From: Mercenaria mercenaria
Lineage: Eukaryota; Mollusca; Bivalvia; Venerida; Veneridae
Length of the DNA: 64,000 bases
NCBI RefSeq assembly: GCF_021730395.1
Contig: NC_069369.1
Location: 66,305,501 to 66,369,500, forward strand
Direction of reading: 5' to 3'
Below the pieces are notes generated by a model that saw only the letters and a list, made by a program, of their open reading frames with translations, was not told the origin of the DNA and ran no database searches. The position numbers and the translations under genes are program-made. Positions 35,543 through 49,474 of the stretch are shown here, piece after piece; within the stretch, counting starts at the first letter, position 1, and each line of letters begins with the position of its first letter.

Positions 35543-36550
35543 TCATTTTTGATGTGCGAGTCTTAATGAAAGCATATACATTCTGTGGAAACAAATACTT
35601 AAAGGGACATGCCTACTGATGTTCATTGCATTTTTGCAAACAGTAGCGATAGTAAATTAAGAAGGTCAATGTAAATCAAGTTGATATGAAATACATCTAT
35701 TTTGCATAACATTTTGACTGACACAATAGAGCTTTTTACACATTTTACAGCTTATCCAAAAGTTATAGTACTGTCTAAAATTCGCCAGATTATTTTTTGT
35801 TTGCCTGTTAGTTTCAGTTACTTGTAAGCAGACTTAAAAAATTTGACTAAACTTGGCAGGGATATCCCCCTTGATGGAATAACATTTTGCAGGGCTCTGA
35901 CTGTAGTAATGAAATGTTTAAGTATGCCTTTTCTTATTTATGAAATTGAAGCAATTTATATCTGTTACATTCTATCTGCTGTGTAGAGGTACATGAGATA
36001 TTCAAAATTTATTCTATATACAGTCTTTACAAGAGTTCTGTGATTAAAGTTTAACAATTTGATTATTAAGTATCATTTATTTCGTAGGGAAGGATTTTAC
36101 ATTTTTACTCTCCTGCTATTTTTGATACTATACATTATTCTAAAAGATCTCCAAGGGAGATAAATTCTAAAAATATCTTGACTAGTTTTGAAATTGATGT
36201 CCAAAAAAATTTAATAGAGTATTTTCCATTCCAAACAAATGTTTTGGGCTTTAGAATTTTTTAGTTTGCAATTTTGAATCCTATATGAAACTTTCAGAAT
36301 ATCTTAGTTAGTATAAACATACTGCTTATTTAAGAATTTTGAATATAATTATGTTTTTGAATTTCCCTAGACCAAAAAAAACATGGATTGCATTTTCTCA
36401 AACATTAACTAACCATTTCTTTGGGGCCATTTTCATAGATTCCTAGACTAATGTAAATATGTCATTGAACTTTATGTAAATGTGTCGTTAAAACTTACAA
36501 GAATTCTGTGATATTAAATGTTATAGCTGATGCACTGTTGTTTTTAGTTA
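35543..36550. other. Intergenic, nothing recognised
   Basis: AT-rich, no coding signal. Confidence 0.4.
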
Positions 36551-38090
36551 ATTTTACGCCTCTACCCGTGTTTTACCGAAAGGGACTTCTGTTTGTCTGT
36601 CAACCTGTCCGTCAGTATGGCACACAAATAAGGATCTTGCAATAACTTTAAAGTACATATTTTTCCATGAAACTTAGTACATGGATACTGAGATGGCAAT
36701 ATGGACAATATTCATGTTTTATTTTGTTGCCATGGAAACCAATTTAGTTGCTATGGCAGCAAATAGTCAAAAAATCTAAAGTGCATCCTGCAATAAATTA
36801 AACAAACATGGTACAATACATAGATAGAACGCAATGTGGAGAACATGTATGCTACTTTTTTCTCCATTTGTATATCACTTCATCCATCATGTGTCAGTCA
36901 CAATTGGTGGAGTTTGTCATTACTTAAAAAGTACAAGGGATGTTTCATGAAACCTTGGATGCAGAAGGCAAGATATTTGCCAATCATTTCATTGTTTCCT
37001 CTGAAAAATAGAGGGTTTAATTTCTCTCTGTTAATGGACCATCTGGTTTCCAATCCGTCACATAAGAATGTTTGGACTAACAATTGTTTTGGAAAAAAAA
37101 CTGTAGTCAGTAGATGGCCCCTATTCTGGGAGGGTCAAAGGTCTAGTTCACAATACAAGCTTCATAATATGATTGCCTGTGGTCAGTAGATACCCCTATC
37201 TTTTAGAGGATAAGCAGATGAAAAGTCAAGATCAGAGCAACCTTGAGACTGACAATGATTTCTGCTTGATGTATAAAGAACGTTTTGGGTGACGGCTGTG
37301 AAACTGCAAAGGATGACTGCATGTGGTTTGTAGATTACACTTACTATTTTGGGAATCGGTAGATCAGAGGTCAAGGCCACAATGACAGGAAATGGTTTAG
37401 TATCAGTACCTTAGAGCACTAGCCTACTGACTTAAATTTGATGGGATATTTGCCAGTGGTCAGCAGATGACCCATCGTGTTTTGGGGTCATTGAGTCAAG
37501 ATCATAGTGGGCTCAAAGCCTTCTATAACTAGAGAAATATTTGGCCTGTTGTCTTCCATCTTAGGATGAATGCCTGTGATCAGCAAACTGTCCCTGTTAT
37601 TTTACGTGCCTGTAGGTCCAACGTCAACTGATAACAGTTTCTGTTCGATACTTAAAGAATGTTTGTGCCTCCTGCTTTTAAACTTCATTTTGTAGCTAAT
37701 TTATTGCCTGTCATCGGCAAATAACCCCATTGTTTTGGTTATAAAACACGCAAAATGACCATTACATTGAAAACTGTTTCCGTATAAAGTCTGGAGCAGT
37801 TCTGGCCTTAAAACTTAAATGTCTAAGGATGATTATCTGTCAGAAGTGACGCCTATTAGTTTTGGGGTACGTCAGTTTGTCAAGGAACCAGATTACTGTT
37901 ACCTTAAGATTGAAAACGATTTCTGATCAATTTGTGGAGAAAGCTTAGGCCTATAACTTTCAAACTTCATAGGATGATTGACTATCTTGTTATTTTTAGG
38001 TCAAGATTAGGATACCGGATACAATATTTATAACTCAACTGCCTTTGACAGGCCGTCGTAAGACACATGTCTTTATCACAGCGCTCTTTT
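36551..38090 (+). mobile_element. Tandem-core element, family F6
   Basis: Starts TTTTACGCCTCTACCCGTG and TTTACCGAAAGGGACTTCTG, ends with ACAGCGCTCTTTT. The core is degenerate, with repeated GTCAGTAGATGACCCC-type text at ~130-150 base spacing and GGTCAAGG-type motifs. Boundaries are less sure than for F2 and F5. Confidence 0.6.
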
Positions 38091-39924
38091 AAATAAAGTA
38101 GTGGTCAGTCGAGTACTGACCACCGATGTAAGTACAAGTAGTACTAAAATGATGATATTCACTAGTTAGATTTATACACAATTTCACGAACAAACATCAG
38201 CTTATTGTCCCGAGTAGAAATCTGAAGCTGTACGTTGAAGCTACAGTTGCCAGACCAAATTCCCTCAATATCATATCTCACAGGTTGAAAACAGCGTTAC
38301 TGTTGACAGTGTTTTCTGTATTGTTACGTTACGTCTCGTATTGCCTGGCCCGTTCCCTTTCGTTCCTGTCCGAGTGATTGCTGATAGTGTATGAGATTGA
38401 TGGCTGTATACGCCCTTCCTCCATCTTATACAGAAACATGGATAATTATGTCAAATAATTTATACTTATTTGACTTCAGTCTCTATATTCTTTGCAAACG
38501 GTTTGTCTTGTTTGATAACGTTAGCAACTGCTCATACAGACACCCTAGGATAATTGTTCACGAGTAGTCAGTGGTGTGATCTGTTCACATGGTAAGGTTA
38601 GTGGTTAGTTTATTTTTCTTCTTTTTTTTGTGGAATGAATAAAGCTTAACCACTGTGATTGTTAACAATAATAAAGCGCATGCGCGTTTTACGGTAAGGA
38701 AGAAATATTCCAGCTTAACAGTAAATACAGGTCATACATTACCCATCTACGCATACATTTTCATAGCGCTCAGGCTGTCTAATAAGAATCACTGGGGGTA
38801 TTTGTTTTTCCTAAATGAACTGGAAATGTTTTGTCATGAAGTGACTGTAGCTCGAAAATTGGATCGTTCTTTAATCTTTTTTGCAAAGCTAACATGCATA
38901 AACGAAATACTTTGAAGGTTTCAAGAACAGCTCCATAGCTTTTACCAAGTGAAATTATTCGGCTTTATTGTAAAAGTCAAGTTCTTTCCTGACTTAAAAA
39001 TCTTGTATAAGTTGACCATTTCAGGGACATAAATAAATACTATGTACTATTCCTGACCGCGTATCACCACTAACGTGCGTTTGCTCATTCTAGAACAAAT
39101 ACACCCATTGCTCCATTTTATATGGTAAAACATCAATCAACCATGATTGATTTATTCGGCGTAATTTTCATAATTGGCACAAACGTGCGCTATGTTTTAA
39201 AGTGTAACATTAGCGGATAAAAGAAATTAGACCAAAACTAACAATTTTGACTTTGATATGCCATCTCCCTTATTTTCATTAATATAAACGATGTATTTTT
39301 TCCTTGTGCACAATAAGCTGCTTTTAAAAGCCTCTGTAAACCTGTTTTAGTGTAATATTAACATTGGCAAGAATGTTCACGATGTTTCGTTTTTGAGCGA
39401 AGATCCGCATTTCCTGTACTGGATAAGAGTCCGGGTACAAATTGATCGCTTAATTAAAGCTTATTTGCAATATGCAATACTTACCCGCATCATTTGAAGC
39501 GGTTTGTTTACACTTCTTTCAAAACATAAACATTTAACTTTATCTAAACTTAACACTTTAAATCGCAGATTTGTACAGCAGGTATATTCCACAATTCTAA
39601 CATGAGAAATTTACGTGGTACTTACTAGACTACGATCATTTATTTATGCCAACTTTCAGAGATGATAATTCAAAATTTTAATTTTCCCGCCTGCAAAACT
39701 TTGTTTTCTTCTCAGAAAGCAAATGGCAGCTTATTACAAAGGGGAAACAACCGTTATCGGAAAATTTCGGGTATAATCGGTAAGTGGCTCAGTTACCCGG
39801 GTGGCTCAGTTACCCGAATTTACCCTAAATACACAACCTACATTTTCACCGAAAATCACAAACAATATAGGCTACAGGAAGTGTCTAACCGGACGCGTAA
39901 CATCCATTCTCTATTCTACGGGGA
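38091..39924. other. Intergenic, nothing recognised
   Basis: Several short open frames (for example 38655-38915) without family signature; no splice-bounded exon convinced me. Confidence 0.4.
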
Positions 39925-41453
39925 GGAGGCTAGAAGTGATCTGGGAGGGCTTTCTTAAAACCCTCGACTGTAGATGCGCACACTACACTATCCTCTAGGT
40001 GGTTCCAATGCACAAGTGTTTCCACGAAAAAATAGTTTTTAAACTGATTTGTGTGAGCATGCGGTATTATGTACGAACGAGAGTTATTAGATATCTGTCT
40101 GTCTAGTATATTAGATGTTGTAAAGTTTGTATACGATTTCACCTTTATTGATCGTCTAGTAGGTTTATTTGTCAGGTAATTATTTGCGTCCACTGCCGGC
40201 ACCATACCCCCTGCTATCTTGTAGAGCATCACCAGTCGGTTGTAAACACGACGATTTTGTAGAGAGTTGAGTTGGAGAGTGTTGAGCATCTGTGTTACAC
40301 ACCCTTCTTCTAGAGATTTGTAATTATTTAGGATAAAACGAGCACCCAGACGTTGATTTTTTTCCAATTTATCAATATCTTTCTTCAGATATGGGTCCCG
40401 TATGATCGAACCATATTCCAGTTGTGATCTTACTAAGGCAATGAAAGCTGTTTTCCTGCACTCCACCGGGCAATGTTTCAGATTACGTCTCAGGAAACCA
40501 AGCGTTGAGTTAGCTTTTTTTACAAATATTTGTAATGTGATTTGACCAAGTTAAATCATTTGATATAAGTAATCCGAGATATGGGTTAGAGTCCACATAT
40601 TTCAGAATAGTATCATTCAGTTCATAGAAATAGGTTGATTTACTTTTTACACTTAAGATGTAACACTTTTTTGCATTAAATTTCATACCCCACGTTGTAG
40701 CCCAGTGTTCCAGGGTGACAAGATCTTTCTGGAGTTTAATTTGATCCGAAATATTACGTATTTGTCTATACAATAAACAGTCATCTGCGAAAAGCCTAAC
40801 CTGTGACTTTACACAAAGAGGTAGGTCATTTATATGGCAAAGAAACATGAGAGGACCGAGGACAGTCCCTTGTGGTACCCCAGAGTCTACATGTATGCTT
40901 CTCGAGTGTTCACCTTCAACCACAACATTCATCGATCTATCTTTAAGGAAGGAGGATAACCAAGATAACAGTTGACCGTTGACTCCGTAATGTGACATCT
41001 TATGTAAAAGTCGATCATGAGGCACCGTATGCCTTACTTAAATCCAGGATTGCTACGTCTACTTGTATTTTCTTTTCAAAAGATGTAAATAGATCATGCA
41101 TTGTCACTAATAGTTGGGTTTCTGTAGAGTATCCAGATCGAAATCCATGATTTAATGTAGTCAAAATGTTATGTTTTTCGAAGTGCTACAATAAATGACT
41201 ACATATTATATGTTCCAATATTTTACTGGTTACCGTGGTTAGGCTAACTAATCGGTAGTTTTCTGCTGTATGCTTATCCCCTTTCTTATATACATGTGAT
41301 ATGTTTGCATTTCTCCAATCGTTCGGCAGTTTACCAGTATTTAGCGAAAATTGAAATATTAAACTTAGACCTATTGAAAGTTCTTTTGCACAAGTTTTTA
41401 ATATAATATTTGGAATGCTATCAGGTCCAACTGCTTTCGAAGTATTGGTGTTT

Positions 41454-41456
<3 letters not shown>
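39925..41456 (-). mobile_element. Broken LINE, reverse transcriptase part
   Basis: Minus-strand reading gives, in order, KLPNDWRNANI, NHGFRSGYSTETQLL, LDLSKAYG, SGVPQGTVLGPLMFL, FADDCLLY (catalytic block), WGMKFNAKKC, YLGLLIS and then a C-terminal block (LEYGSIIRDPYLKKDI to VEGFKKALPDHF). This order fits the Jockey/CR1 group without RNase H. The frame breaks near 41030 and between 40510 and 40466, plus at least one stop upstream, so it is dead. 5' end truncated at about 41456. Confidence 0.88.
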
Positions 41457-41495
<39 letters not shown>

Positions 41496-41496
41496 T
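41454..41496. repeat. (TAA)n microsatellite
   Basis: About 14 units. Probably the 3' tail of the minus-strand element to its right. Confidence 0.9.
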
Positions 41497-41930
41497 TTAT
41501 TTGTGCACTTCATGTCAAAACAAATTTCAAAGCATAATAAATTATCACAGTATTTCACAGATATCACAGTTGTAATAGTAAAGTCATCTATCATATAATA
41601 TTGATTATAATTTATCACAGGATGTTATTCTTGTTTTGAATATATAGTTACTGAAACAAAAAATGTAAAAGATATCGATATCACCTCTGGATAGTTGTAA
41701 TACCAGTATTTATAATTTCAAATAGAAGATAGTGCACTGGATTGCCCGTAAAGCTTTGGCATTTACATGCAAAAACTTATTTCCAACGGGGTCCATAAAC
41801 TTTTTTATAACTGTTTCATAACTCCTTTGGAGTTTACATGAATATGTGGTGCTGTAGGATAAGATTGCCTGTCCAAAAGATCTGGAGTAGTTGTGTTGTT
41901 ATCTTTTATAAATACTTATGTAAATAGATA
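41497..41930 (-). mobile_element. Probable LINE 3' UTR with (ATT)n tail
   Basis: On the minus strand the sequence ends TGCACAAATAAAATTATT then the microsatellite, as in many LINE tails. No coding part is present. Right boundary uncertain. Confidence 0.45.
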
Positions 41931-44900
41931 GGTGTGCGTTTTCTTTTATTTTTTTGGCGAACAATCTCTTTTTCGCGAAAATGCTTACTTTCCGCGCATT
42001 TAGAAAGCTCCTGATCATGTGACTGTTCAAAATGGCGGATGACAAGCGAAAATCGAAATCCACCAGGAAACGATAAAATAAGACATACGTTGTAAAAAAT
42101 ATAGAGATGGAAAAGGAAAATGTAAAAGTACTAAAGTTTTACAGTTGTTGCTGACGTGTAAAGGAAGAGATTGAGCTGACATCCTTTTAAAGGTAGTGAA
42201 CTTTTATTCGAAATCTAGCTAAAACAGATTTCCAAAAAGTCAGCTTCAGAGATGTTTATGTTCTGTTACGGTCGGATCTCTGAGTTGAAACAAAACCAAT
42301 ATTGAAACCTAACCAGAAATTGAGCAAGAAATCTGTTGCGCTACAACTTCATCAATTCAAATACATGTATCTACCACGGACTTGTTTTTTTAAATATTGA
42401 TAATATATTTTTAATCAATTTTTTTCCTTTTGAAAACTGAAAGACTGTAAAGTTGTTATTTGTGGACTTTTTTTGTAAATTTAAACTTTTGAAGGTCTGT
42501 TTTTTTATGAGCATCAATGTAAAAGTATTTGTTTTTGCTTCAAACTTCACATGATCAACTTCATCAGTTTCTCAGGAGACCTGTTTATAACAACACTTCT
42601 ATGACTTTGCGTTTGAAAATACGGACTTCGGTTTACCGAAAAAATACTACGAAGATCGGCCAGATCAAAATGATGCAAAATCGCGAGTGGCGAAAATGCA
42701 AACGTCTACATACAACTTTGTCCTAAATCGTAACCTTTCTGGAATTTTGACTGGTTCGGATAATTTCCTTACGATTCAGCTAGGTCGCAAAAAATGAAAC
42801 CGTCACCTATTCTGCGTTTCATGATGACACATGGGTTGAATGCAGTCAGTAAGTGGATAAATTATTGGGAGAAGAAGCTCTTACTGGTTTGTTTAATTAT
42901 AAACAAATACACAAATCGGCGAAACATTTAATTGTAGTTTTTGAAATCGAAAGTAGATCGTCTATGTTAGACTGCTTTGACGAAGAAGAAAACAATTTCC
43001 AACTCAACTCAATTTTTTTATGAAATGATTTAAGTATTAAAGAGGTAATTTCACCGTAAAAATTGCTGCTAAACTGTTTTTGTATCATCACAATTTGTAA
43101 AACATATTGTTGAAACTGAAGATTTTGGGAGTATTTAGAAAAGTGTAATTGTATCCGGATATAATATTTTGGATAAACATCGAGCTGTGTTATCAAATTT
43201 TAACATTCAAGTAACAGACATGATAGATATTATTGTAACAGAAATGATTCTAGAATTTATTTTTATAACACATACATAGAATGTATATCAGACTTATATT
43301 CTAGTCCAGAGGCATGACCTGAAAGTAAAAATATGAAGTCACAGTCATTCATACTTTTGATATTGTAATAGTAAAAAGAATCTATGTAATATTTAGAAAT
43401 TGAAACATATAATTTTCAGTTAGAAAACGCACCAAAGGCTGTATCAAGGGTCTACATTTTCAAAATTTTCTTGTGGTTATACCCTAAACCCTAATTGCAG
43501 GAGAGGGTATCCTCCCATACCCTCCCCTCATATTACCACTTTACAGTTTGATACATTTGCCCTTTTATCAGCTGCCACAATGCCCATTTCAAAATCTGAC
43601 TGCAATTCAAAGCGGGAAGGAACACTCCTCCCCACAACCAGCCTGCTACCGACCACGTAAAAATGGCTCAAACATTTTTCAGCCCAGTCTGGGCCTGTCT
43701 GTCTACATGAATCAAAATGGATGATTGAAAGTTCATGGACTTGGGGACTACTGACATGGTTTTGAAGGGGTTAACAGGTCTGAAATAGAATAAGTGATGG
43801 TTTTAACTAAAAAAGAACTGCATTTATTAATATCTTTTCTGAAATTGGTAGCTAGTCCGAGTAATGTCCCTTAGTTTCGAATGCGCAAATTTTCCTGTCA
43901 GTGTAAACATTCATGACACTATATATTGACACTCGGCTTAAAACGCAAAAGTAAGTATACTTTAAATTCACATCACTTATGATATGATTGAAAAATACCT
44001 AATGTATGACACGATTATCGCCAGGCCCTTTATCTGTAAAATATCTGAACAGTTCTTTCGTCCATCCGTTACAAATTGTATGTGGCAATCCGCGCTATAA
44101 AATTTCAATATATAAATTGTCATATTCAATTTTTATCATGTGCAAATATATACCAGCTGATAATTGCCTGTTTTGGTAATGCCGGAGGCAAATGTTTACT
44201 GGAAAAATATATAAAGTCATGGTCAGCTGTCAAATTGTAGTTTGTACTTTCAACATTTTTATTTTTGCGAATCCCCCTTCAATTTTAGAGAAATATATTG
44301 GGTTTAGATACTTGTATTATGTCAATCAAAGTTTTACTAGGCATCGATTGAATGTCCATTTCATTAACATTTGTTCAGTTGGGTGAAAAAAACCCAACTA
44401 AAAACAAACTGAAATTGGTAGACTATACTACCAGTACATCAATCATTAGCCGACTCTCAGGCCCTTCAGGCCTTTGATTTATAAGCTTTGTTGACGCTTG
44501 GGGTCAAGACCATTGAAATACCATCATGCAGATATGCATGTGCAAGCAAACGTAATTGAACTGGATAATCTAGACCATTATGTATATTTGGTTACAGTAA
44601 GGAGCCTGTATCAACAAAGTTTGCTTCATACAAAATCATCGTAGTTGTATGAAATTTTTGTTCCAAGTATACATATATGTTTATAGTTAAAATTGCTTTG
44701 CAGGGTGACCTCTCTTTGTTTTAAAATTTTCACATGTACCAGAAAGTTTTAACTTCTACCCTACCAAGACTGCACTAACAATGTGTTGATCTTTCACATA
44801 CACATAGATGTAGTAAAATAATACAGAACACCCTTATTGAAATATTATAGTTTGCCGTGAACACTTGTTGCGGTCAGGCTGCGAATATCAGGTGAACATG

Positions 44901-46440
44901 TTGCAAACACAATAACTTAAAAATAAATACAATGATTGCAGGATGTTTGTTTGGTGTTCACTTTTCACATGCAAATGAGATTTGCTGCGAACTTCCCGCG
45001 AACAAGTAACTGTGAGCTTCCCGTGAATAAGTTGTTGCGATCATCCCACAAACTTGTTGCTGTGAACAATTGCCACAAACTATCTGAGAATCATTACTAC
45101 AAAGCAAAACCTAGCTAGAAATTGCCCACAAAATACCTTGTACAGAAAAAGTGTAAAAACAAATGAATTAATAGGAATCAGGAATATAAATTTATTCCAT
45201 AAACTCAAGCACTGACTGTAACAAATAAAAAATTGTTAATGTCTGAATTTTTTCATACCATGGTACTTGGTATATTTTGAAATGTCAAAAATATCTGGTT
45301 GTAATTAACTTAGACTCGTACTGTGACCTTACTTGATTGATCTATAATTACCTGCTCTTAAAAAAGTTCTTCATAAACAGTTTACCAAAAGGTTACAATT
45401 TTCTAAGTTCATTGGTCTTCCTGCGAATATCCCACAAACAAGTATCAAATCAATGGAGGCATGATCGCAGCAGCATGTTCACATCTTTTTGACCATTTTG
45501 TAAGGTCAAGGTTTTTTTCCCACTATTTTTACTTCAGTCATACACAAAATGCACCATTTGACATCTCACTTTAAAAAAAATCTGGGACAAGATACAGTCA
45601 TACCCCCTACATCATCCCTGCATACTAGGAAAAAGGTCTCAGCTATACGCCTTTCCTAGCTTATTTTTCAGAAATGTAAATGCCAATAGGAAAGGGTGGG
45701 TGCAAATTTGGAAGACAGAATTTTGTATGCTTTTATTTGAATATAGTATTATCACTGATGTTAAATTAAAAAGGATGATAATATATAAATGCAGTGACTT
45801 ATATTCTATTTTTGTGTATGAAACAGAATATTAAATTCCTGCTAACAAACACAGTTCAGTTTCACAAACAAGCATATCCAGTTTCACAAGGATATAAAAT
45901 GAAACCACTGTTTAAATACTATGGTACACAGCATAAACAAAAGATGGTTAGTATGCTGTGTTTTGGTTTATTCATTGTATAGATTTTTAATAATAGTTAC
46001 ATTATTATTTCCAGGCCAACAAGTTTTGTTTATAAGCACCCTAAACAGAATAGAACCAAATATGTTTGTTTTCTTTTTCCATGAACTATGTATATGCAGC
46101 TGTAAATTTACCTGTTTTGATTGGTTTTTAAAATTTCAGTTAAGCAATCTTTTTTTTGTTAATGCATATATTTTGGGAGAATTCTTTAGTTTTTGGTACC
46201 TTACTCTGTAGGGTTAGGGTTAGTTGTTTATCTTTGGAAAACCTCAATTACCATAAATATAATGTTATAACAATTAAAATCTTTAAGATTAGATAATAAA
46301 TTCATTATCTGTGAGTACCTGATAACATTTGTGTTTGATTTCATTAACTATTTAAACATGTATGATGAATACAAAGATAAATTCTTTAATGAAAAGAAAG
46401 TGTTAAAAAGTGTAGATATTTGTTTCTTCTGTCTTGTTTT
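41931..46440. other. Gene-poor stretch, no gene supported
   Basis: A neat ATG context (AAAATGGCGGATG at 42030) opens only a 14-codon frame (MADDKRKSKSTRKR, 42033-42077). 44870-45070 holds degenerate GCGAAC...CCCACAAAC text. No exon chain could be built. Confidence 0.4.
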
Positions 46441-46932
46441 TTATCCCCCGCCGATGAAATCGGGAGGGGGGTATTGAAATGGCGTTGTCCGTCAGTCCGT
46501 CCGTCCGCAGCCATTTCTCAGTAACTACTTGGTAGAATTTCATGAAACTTGAAATAAACATGAACCAACATACTGCGATGATGCCCGTCAAGTTTTTTTT
46601 TGATTGGTCAATTTCCCTCAGAGTTATTGCCCTTGATTTAATGAAAAATGTCCGTCTGCAGCCATTTCTCAGTAACTAGCAGGTAGAATTTCATCAAACT
46701 TGAAGTAGACATGAACCAAGGTACTGCGACGATGCCCGTCAAGTTTTTTTTCGATTGGTCAATTTTCCATATAGTTATTGCCCTTTAATTGTTTAAAAAT
46801 CCACAGATCTGTACATAACAAACCAACCAATTGGAAGAATTTCATTAAACTTCTTCCATTCTTTTCCATGAACATTTATTATAAACATGTGATGTTGTGT
46901 ACCTACACCTGGTCACCACCTTACCTTGGTCA

Positions 46933-46964
<32 letters not shown>

Positions 46965-47194
46965 TTTTTTCATTTTTCGTTTTCTATCAATATTTATAAT
47001 CAACATGTAAACTGTTGTATCCTCACCCCACCCCCACCCAAACAAACCATTCATTTTCTTTTAATTTGATTTTGACTAATGAAATTATTTGCTTCTTGGT
47101 AACATTCTTAACTTTTTGCTGGATATATTTTTTTTGTCGTTCCTCAACTCTGACCCTTTCGGCGGGGGATTCCAATTCATCGAATTTGCTTGTT
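46441..47194 (+). mobile_element. Tandem-core element, family F7
   Basis: Starts CCCCCGCCGATGAAATCGGG, ends GGCGGGGGATTCCAATTCAT then GAATTTGCTTGTT. Two or three core units (GCAGCCATTTCTCAGTAACT). Holds a run of 29 C at 46933-46961. Confidence 0.8.
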
Positions 47195-48076
47195 CCTTCT
47201 TAATATTGTGAAAATTGTGGGACATTTTGATATTGCAACTCAAAAATCATAACACGATAAATGTTTCCAATATGTTAGTTGCCTGATGTATCAACTTTCA
47301 GCTGTGAAACAGCTTCATAAACAGCCACATAACTGCATTGCATAAAAGATCATAGTCTTCTGTGGTAAGTGCACTGGCTTCGCAAACAGAAGATCCTGAT
47401 GCTGCCCTCTACATACAAAGTTACTAAGTATATATATATATAGTCTTCACTCCTCAGTGATAAGTTGGTGCACTGGTTTCACAAATGGAAGGATATAATG
47501 TTTAAACCCCAGATGATGCTGAACTCTTTATCAAATTACTAGTAATCTTAAATCAAGACCCTGTGAAGTGTGCTTTACACCTTGCACTTGGGTTAAAGTT
47601 CAGAGGAAAGACCTCTGGAATTGGGAGTATTTTCTATATCTCACACTACCTGCCAAAACTTTACAATTACTAGCATTTCTTTTAAAGCTTTCTCAGCTAT
47701 AAGGGCAACTTGTGGTGGCGATAAGTAAACTTAAATATAAAAGTTCACACAGTCTCATATAGGTTTAATTCTAAAGCACACCATTTCAGAGAAAAAAGAT
47801 GTGAGAATTATACTCCTAGTGATATTTGTGTCATATCATCTGCCCAGCTTTTATGACATCAGACATTTACATATTTCAGAGAAATTCCTGATATCATAGT
47901 CAACATCTTCCATAATTCAGAGAAATGAGGAAAATAAATTATGGTTGTGAAATACATGTACCAGGATGTCATTTTGTCCACAGTTTGTAATACTATCTGT
48001 TTTCAAATAAAATATGTTCATTTCCTGCTGTAGAAAACTTCATCACAATTACCTCATCTATTTGAAATTTTTCAGA
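47195..48076. other. Intergenic, two weak tRNA-like pieces
   Basis: GTGCACTGG(C/T)TTC(A/G)CAAA occurs near 47370 and 47470, perhaps two old SINE heads. No gene. Confidence 0.35.
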
Positions 48077-48286
48077 TACTGTAAAATCATTTAATTTTGT
48101 GGGCATGAAATTTCGTGGTTTTGGTCAAAACGGCAATTTCATGGGGATATGAATTCGTGCATTTCAACTTTTGAAAATAAAATGAATGGAAAATTTACCT
48201 GTTTGTTGGGATTTAATTTCGTGGTTTGACTCAACCACGAAATCAACGAAAATTTGTCCCCCACGAGTATAAATGATTTCACAGTA
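48077..48286. mobile_element. Palindromic MITE, TACTGTGAAATCATT family
   Basis: TACTGTAAAATCATTTAATT at left, AAATGATTTCACAGTA at right, interior self-complementary (TTTCGTGGTT / AACCACGAAAT). About 210 bases. Other copies at 54256-54464 and 60583-60770, fragment at 447-550. Confidence 0.88.
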
Positions 48287-48560
48287 GTAGAGCTTTTGTT
48301 GTCATATTTTCATCTGTGCTGGTGTCAGAGACACAAAGTTTTGCATGTAAGCTGGTTTCTCTAAAACTACAATGCCAAATGCTTTCAAACTTTACCCACG
48401 TCTTTGGTTGATGAGATAACCTGTAGAGGCAAGTTACATACCTCTTGCTATTTTTTTGTTAAAAGTATGCCCCTTTTTAACAAAAAAAAATTGTGAAAGT
48501 TGTGTGCCTAAGTCCCAGGATGTTTTCAGGTTCTCCACACATGTTTTGACTTTTCAGTTT
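48287..48560 (+). repeat. Possible remnant of an F2-like core
   Basis: TTTTGCATGTAAGCTGGTTT followed by text like the F2 core (TATGCCCCTTTTTAAC). Ends not visible. Confidence 0.4.
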
Positions 48561-49420
48561 TATCTGTAAGTAGGCTATGTGCATTATTAATGAGGTATAG
48601 TGTATAAATATGAGAGCTTTTGTGATAATTTTAAATGTGATGATTTTTATAGCTGTTTATAATAGTCTTTCGTAATTCCGATTGGAATGGCCATGTACAT
48701 TGTGCATTGCTTGTAATGTTATTTTAACTTGAATGTATATGGATGAGACTTTAATAAAGAAATATGTACGTGTATGTCATCATGACCTCACATGACAAGT
48801 TTCATAACTCTGGCTTATTTTTTAGCAAAAATTATTATCATCTTCAAAAAATTTGCTGAAGCTTTTGTATGTAAGCTAGTATTATGTTGAAGGGTTTCAA
48901 GTTGTCAAACGCACTGTCATTATACAACTTTTGCTGATTTTTTTTAAACAAAAAATATTTCAAAACTCTAGTACTTTATTATTATATGTCATTTTAAAAA
49001 CAGAAGTCCACAGGTTGCAGATTGTCCTGCAGGGCAAGTGCGATTTTATTACATGTTCAAGTCAAACTCACAAATGAAGAAACACAAATGAGGATTGAGG
49101 AAACACATGTTTGTTCAACATGGACATAAACACCAACTGTTTTATGGCTAGTGCAAAAAAATAGTTGTGATATTAAAGGAAAGAGAACTATTTTTATCTT
49201 AACTGGGTCGTAATTTACCTACAGTTACAGCTAATATACATAGTATCTTTTTATCATTAGTCTTTGCTCAATTTTTACTAAACATTTGTACTTTTATCTA
49301 CAGTGATATCAATTTGATATGACATAGTTTGCTATTGTTTACCCATAGATCAAAAATTTAATTAGTTTGCAAAATATTGGATATTACTATACAGCTTCAT
49401 AATTCACAAGAAGTTCTAAG
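48561..49420. other. Upstream of the unrecognised gene
   Basis: AT-rich; likely contains its promoter and 5' UTR, but no TATA box or initiator could be singled out. Confidence 0.35.
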
Positions 49421-49474
49421 ATGGAAACTAAATATTTTAAAGGGAGATCATTCAAGAGAGTTTCATTTCAAGCG
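49421..49474 (+). CDS. Unrecognised gene, exon 1
   Basis: Codes for METKYFKGRSFKRVSFQA, donor GCG|GTAAGA, phase 0. Basic N-terminus. A downstream Met (codon 22, at 50020) is an alternative start. Confidence 0.72.

Noticed and set aside
36836-37189. 117-codon plus-strand frame
   Set aside because: Lies within the degenerate core of the F6 element.
39662-39958. 98-codon plus-strand frame before the LINE
   Set aside because: Overlaps the LINE 3' end and shows no family signature.
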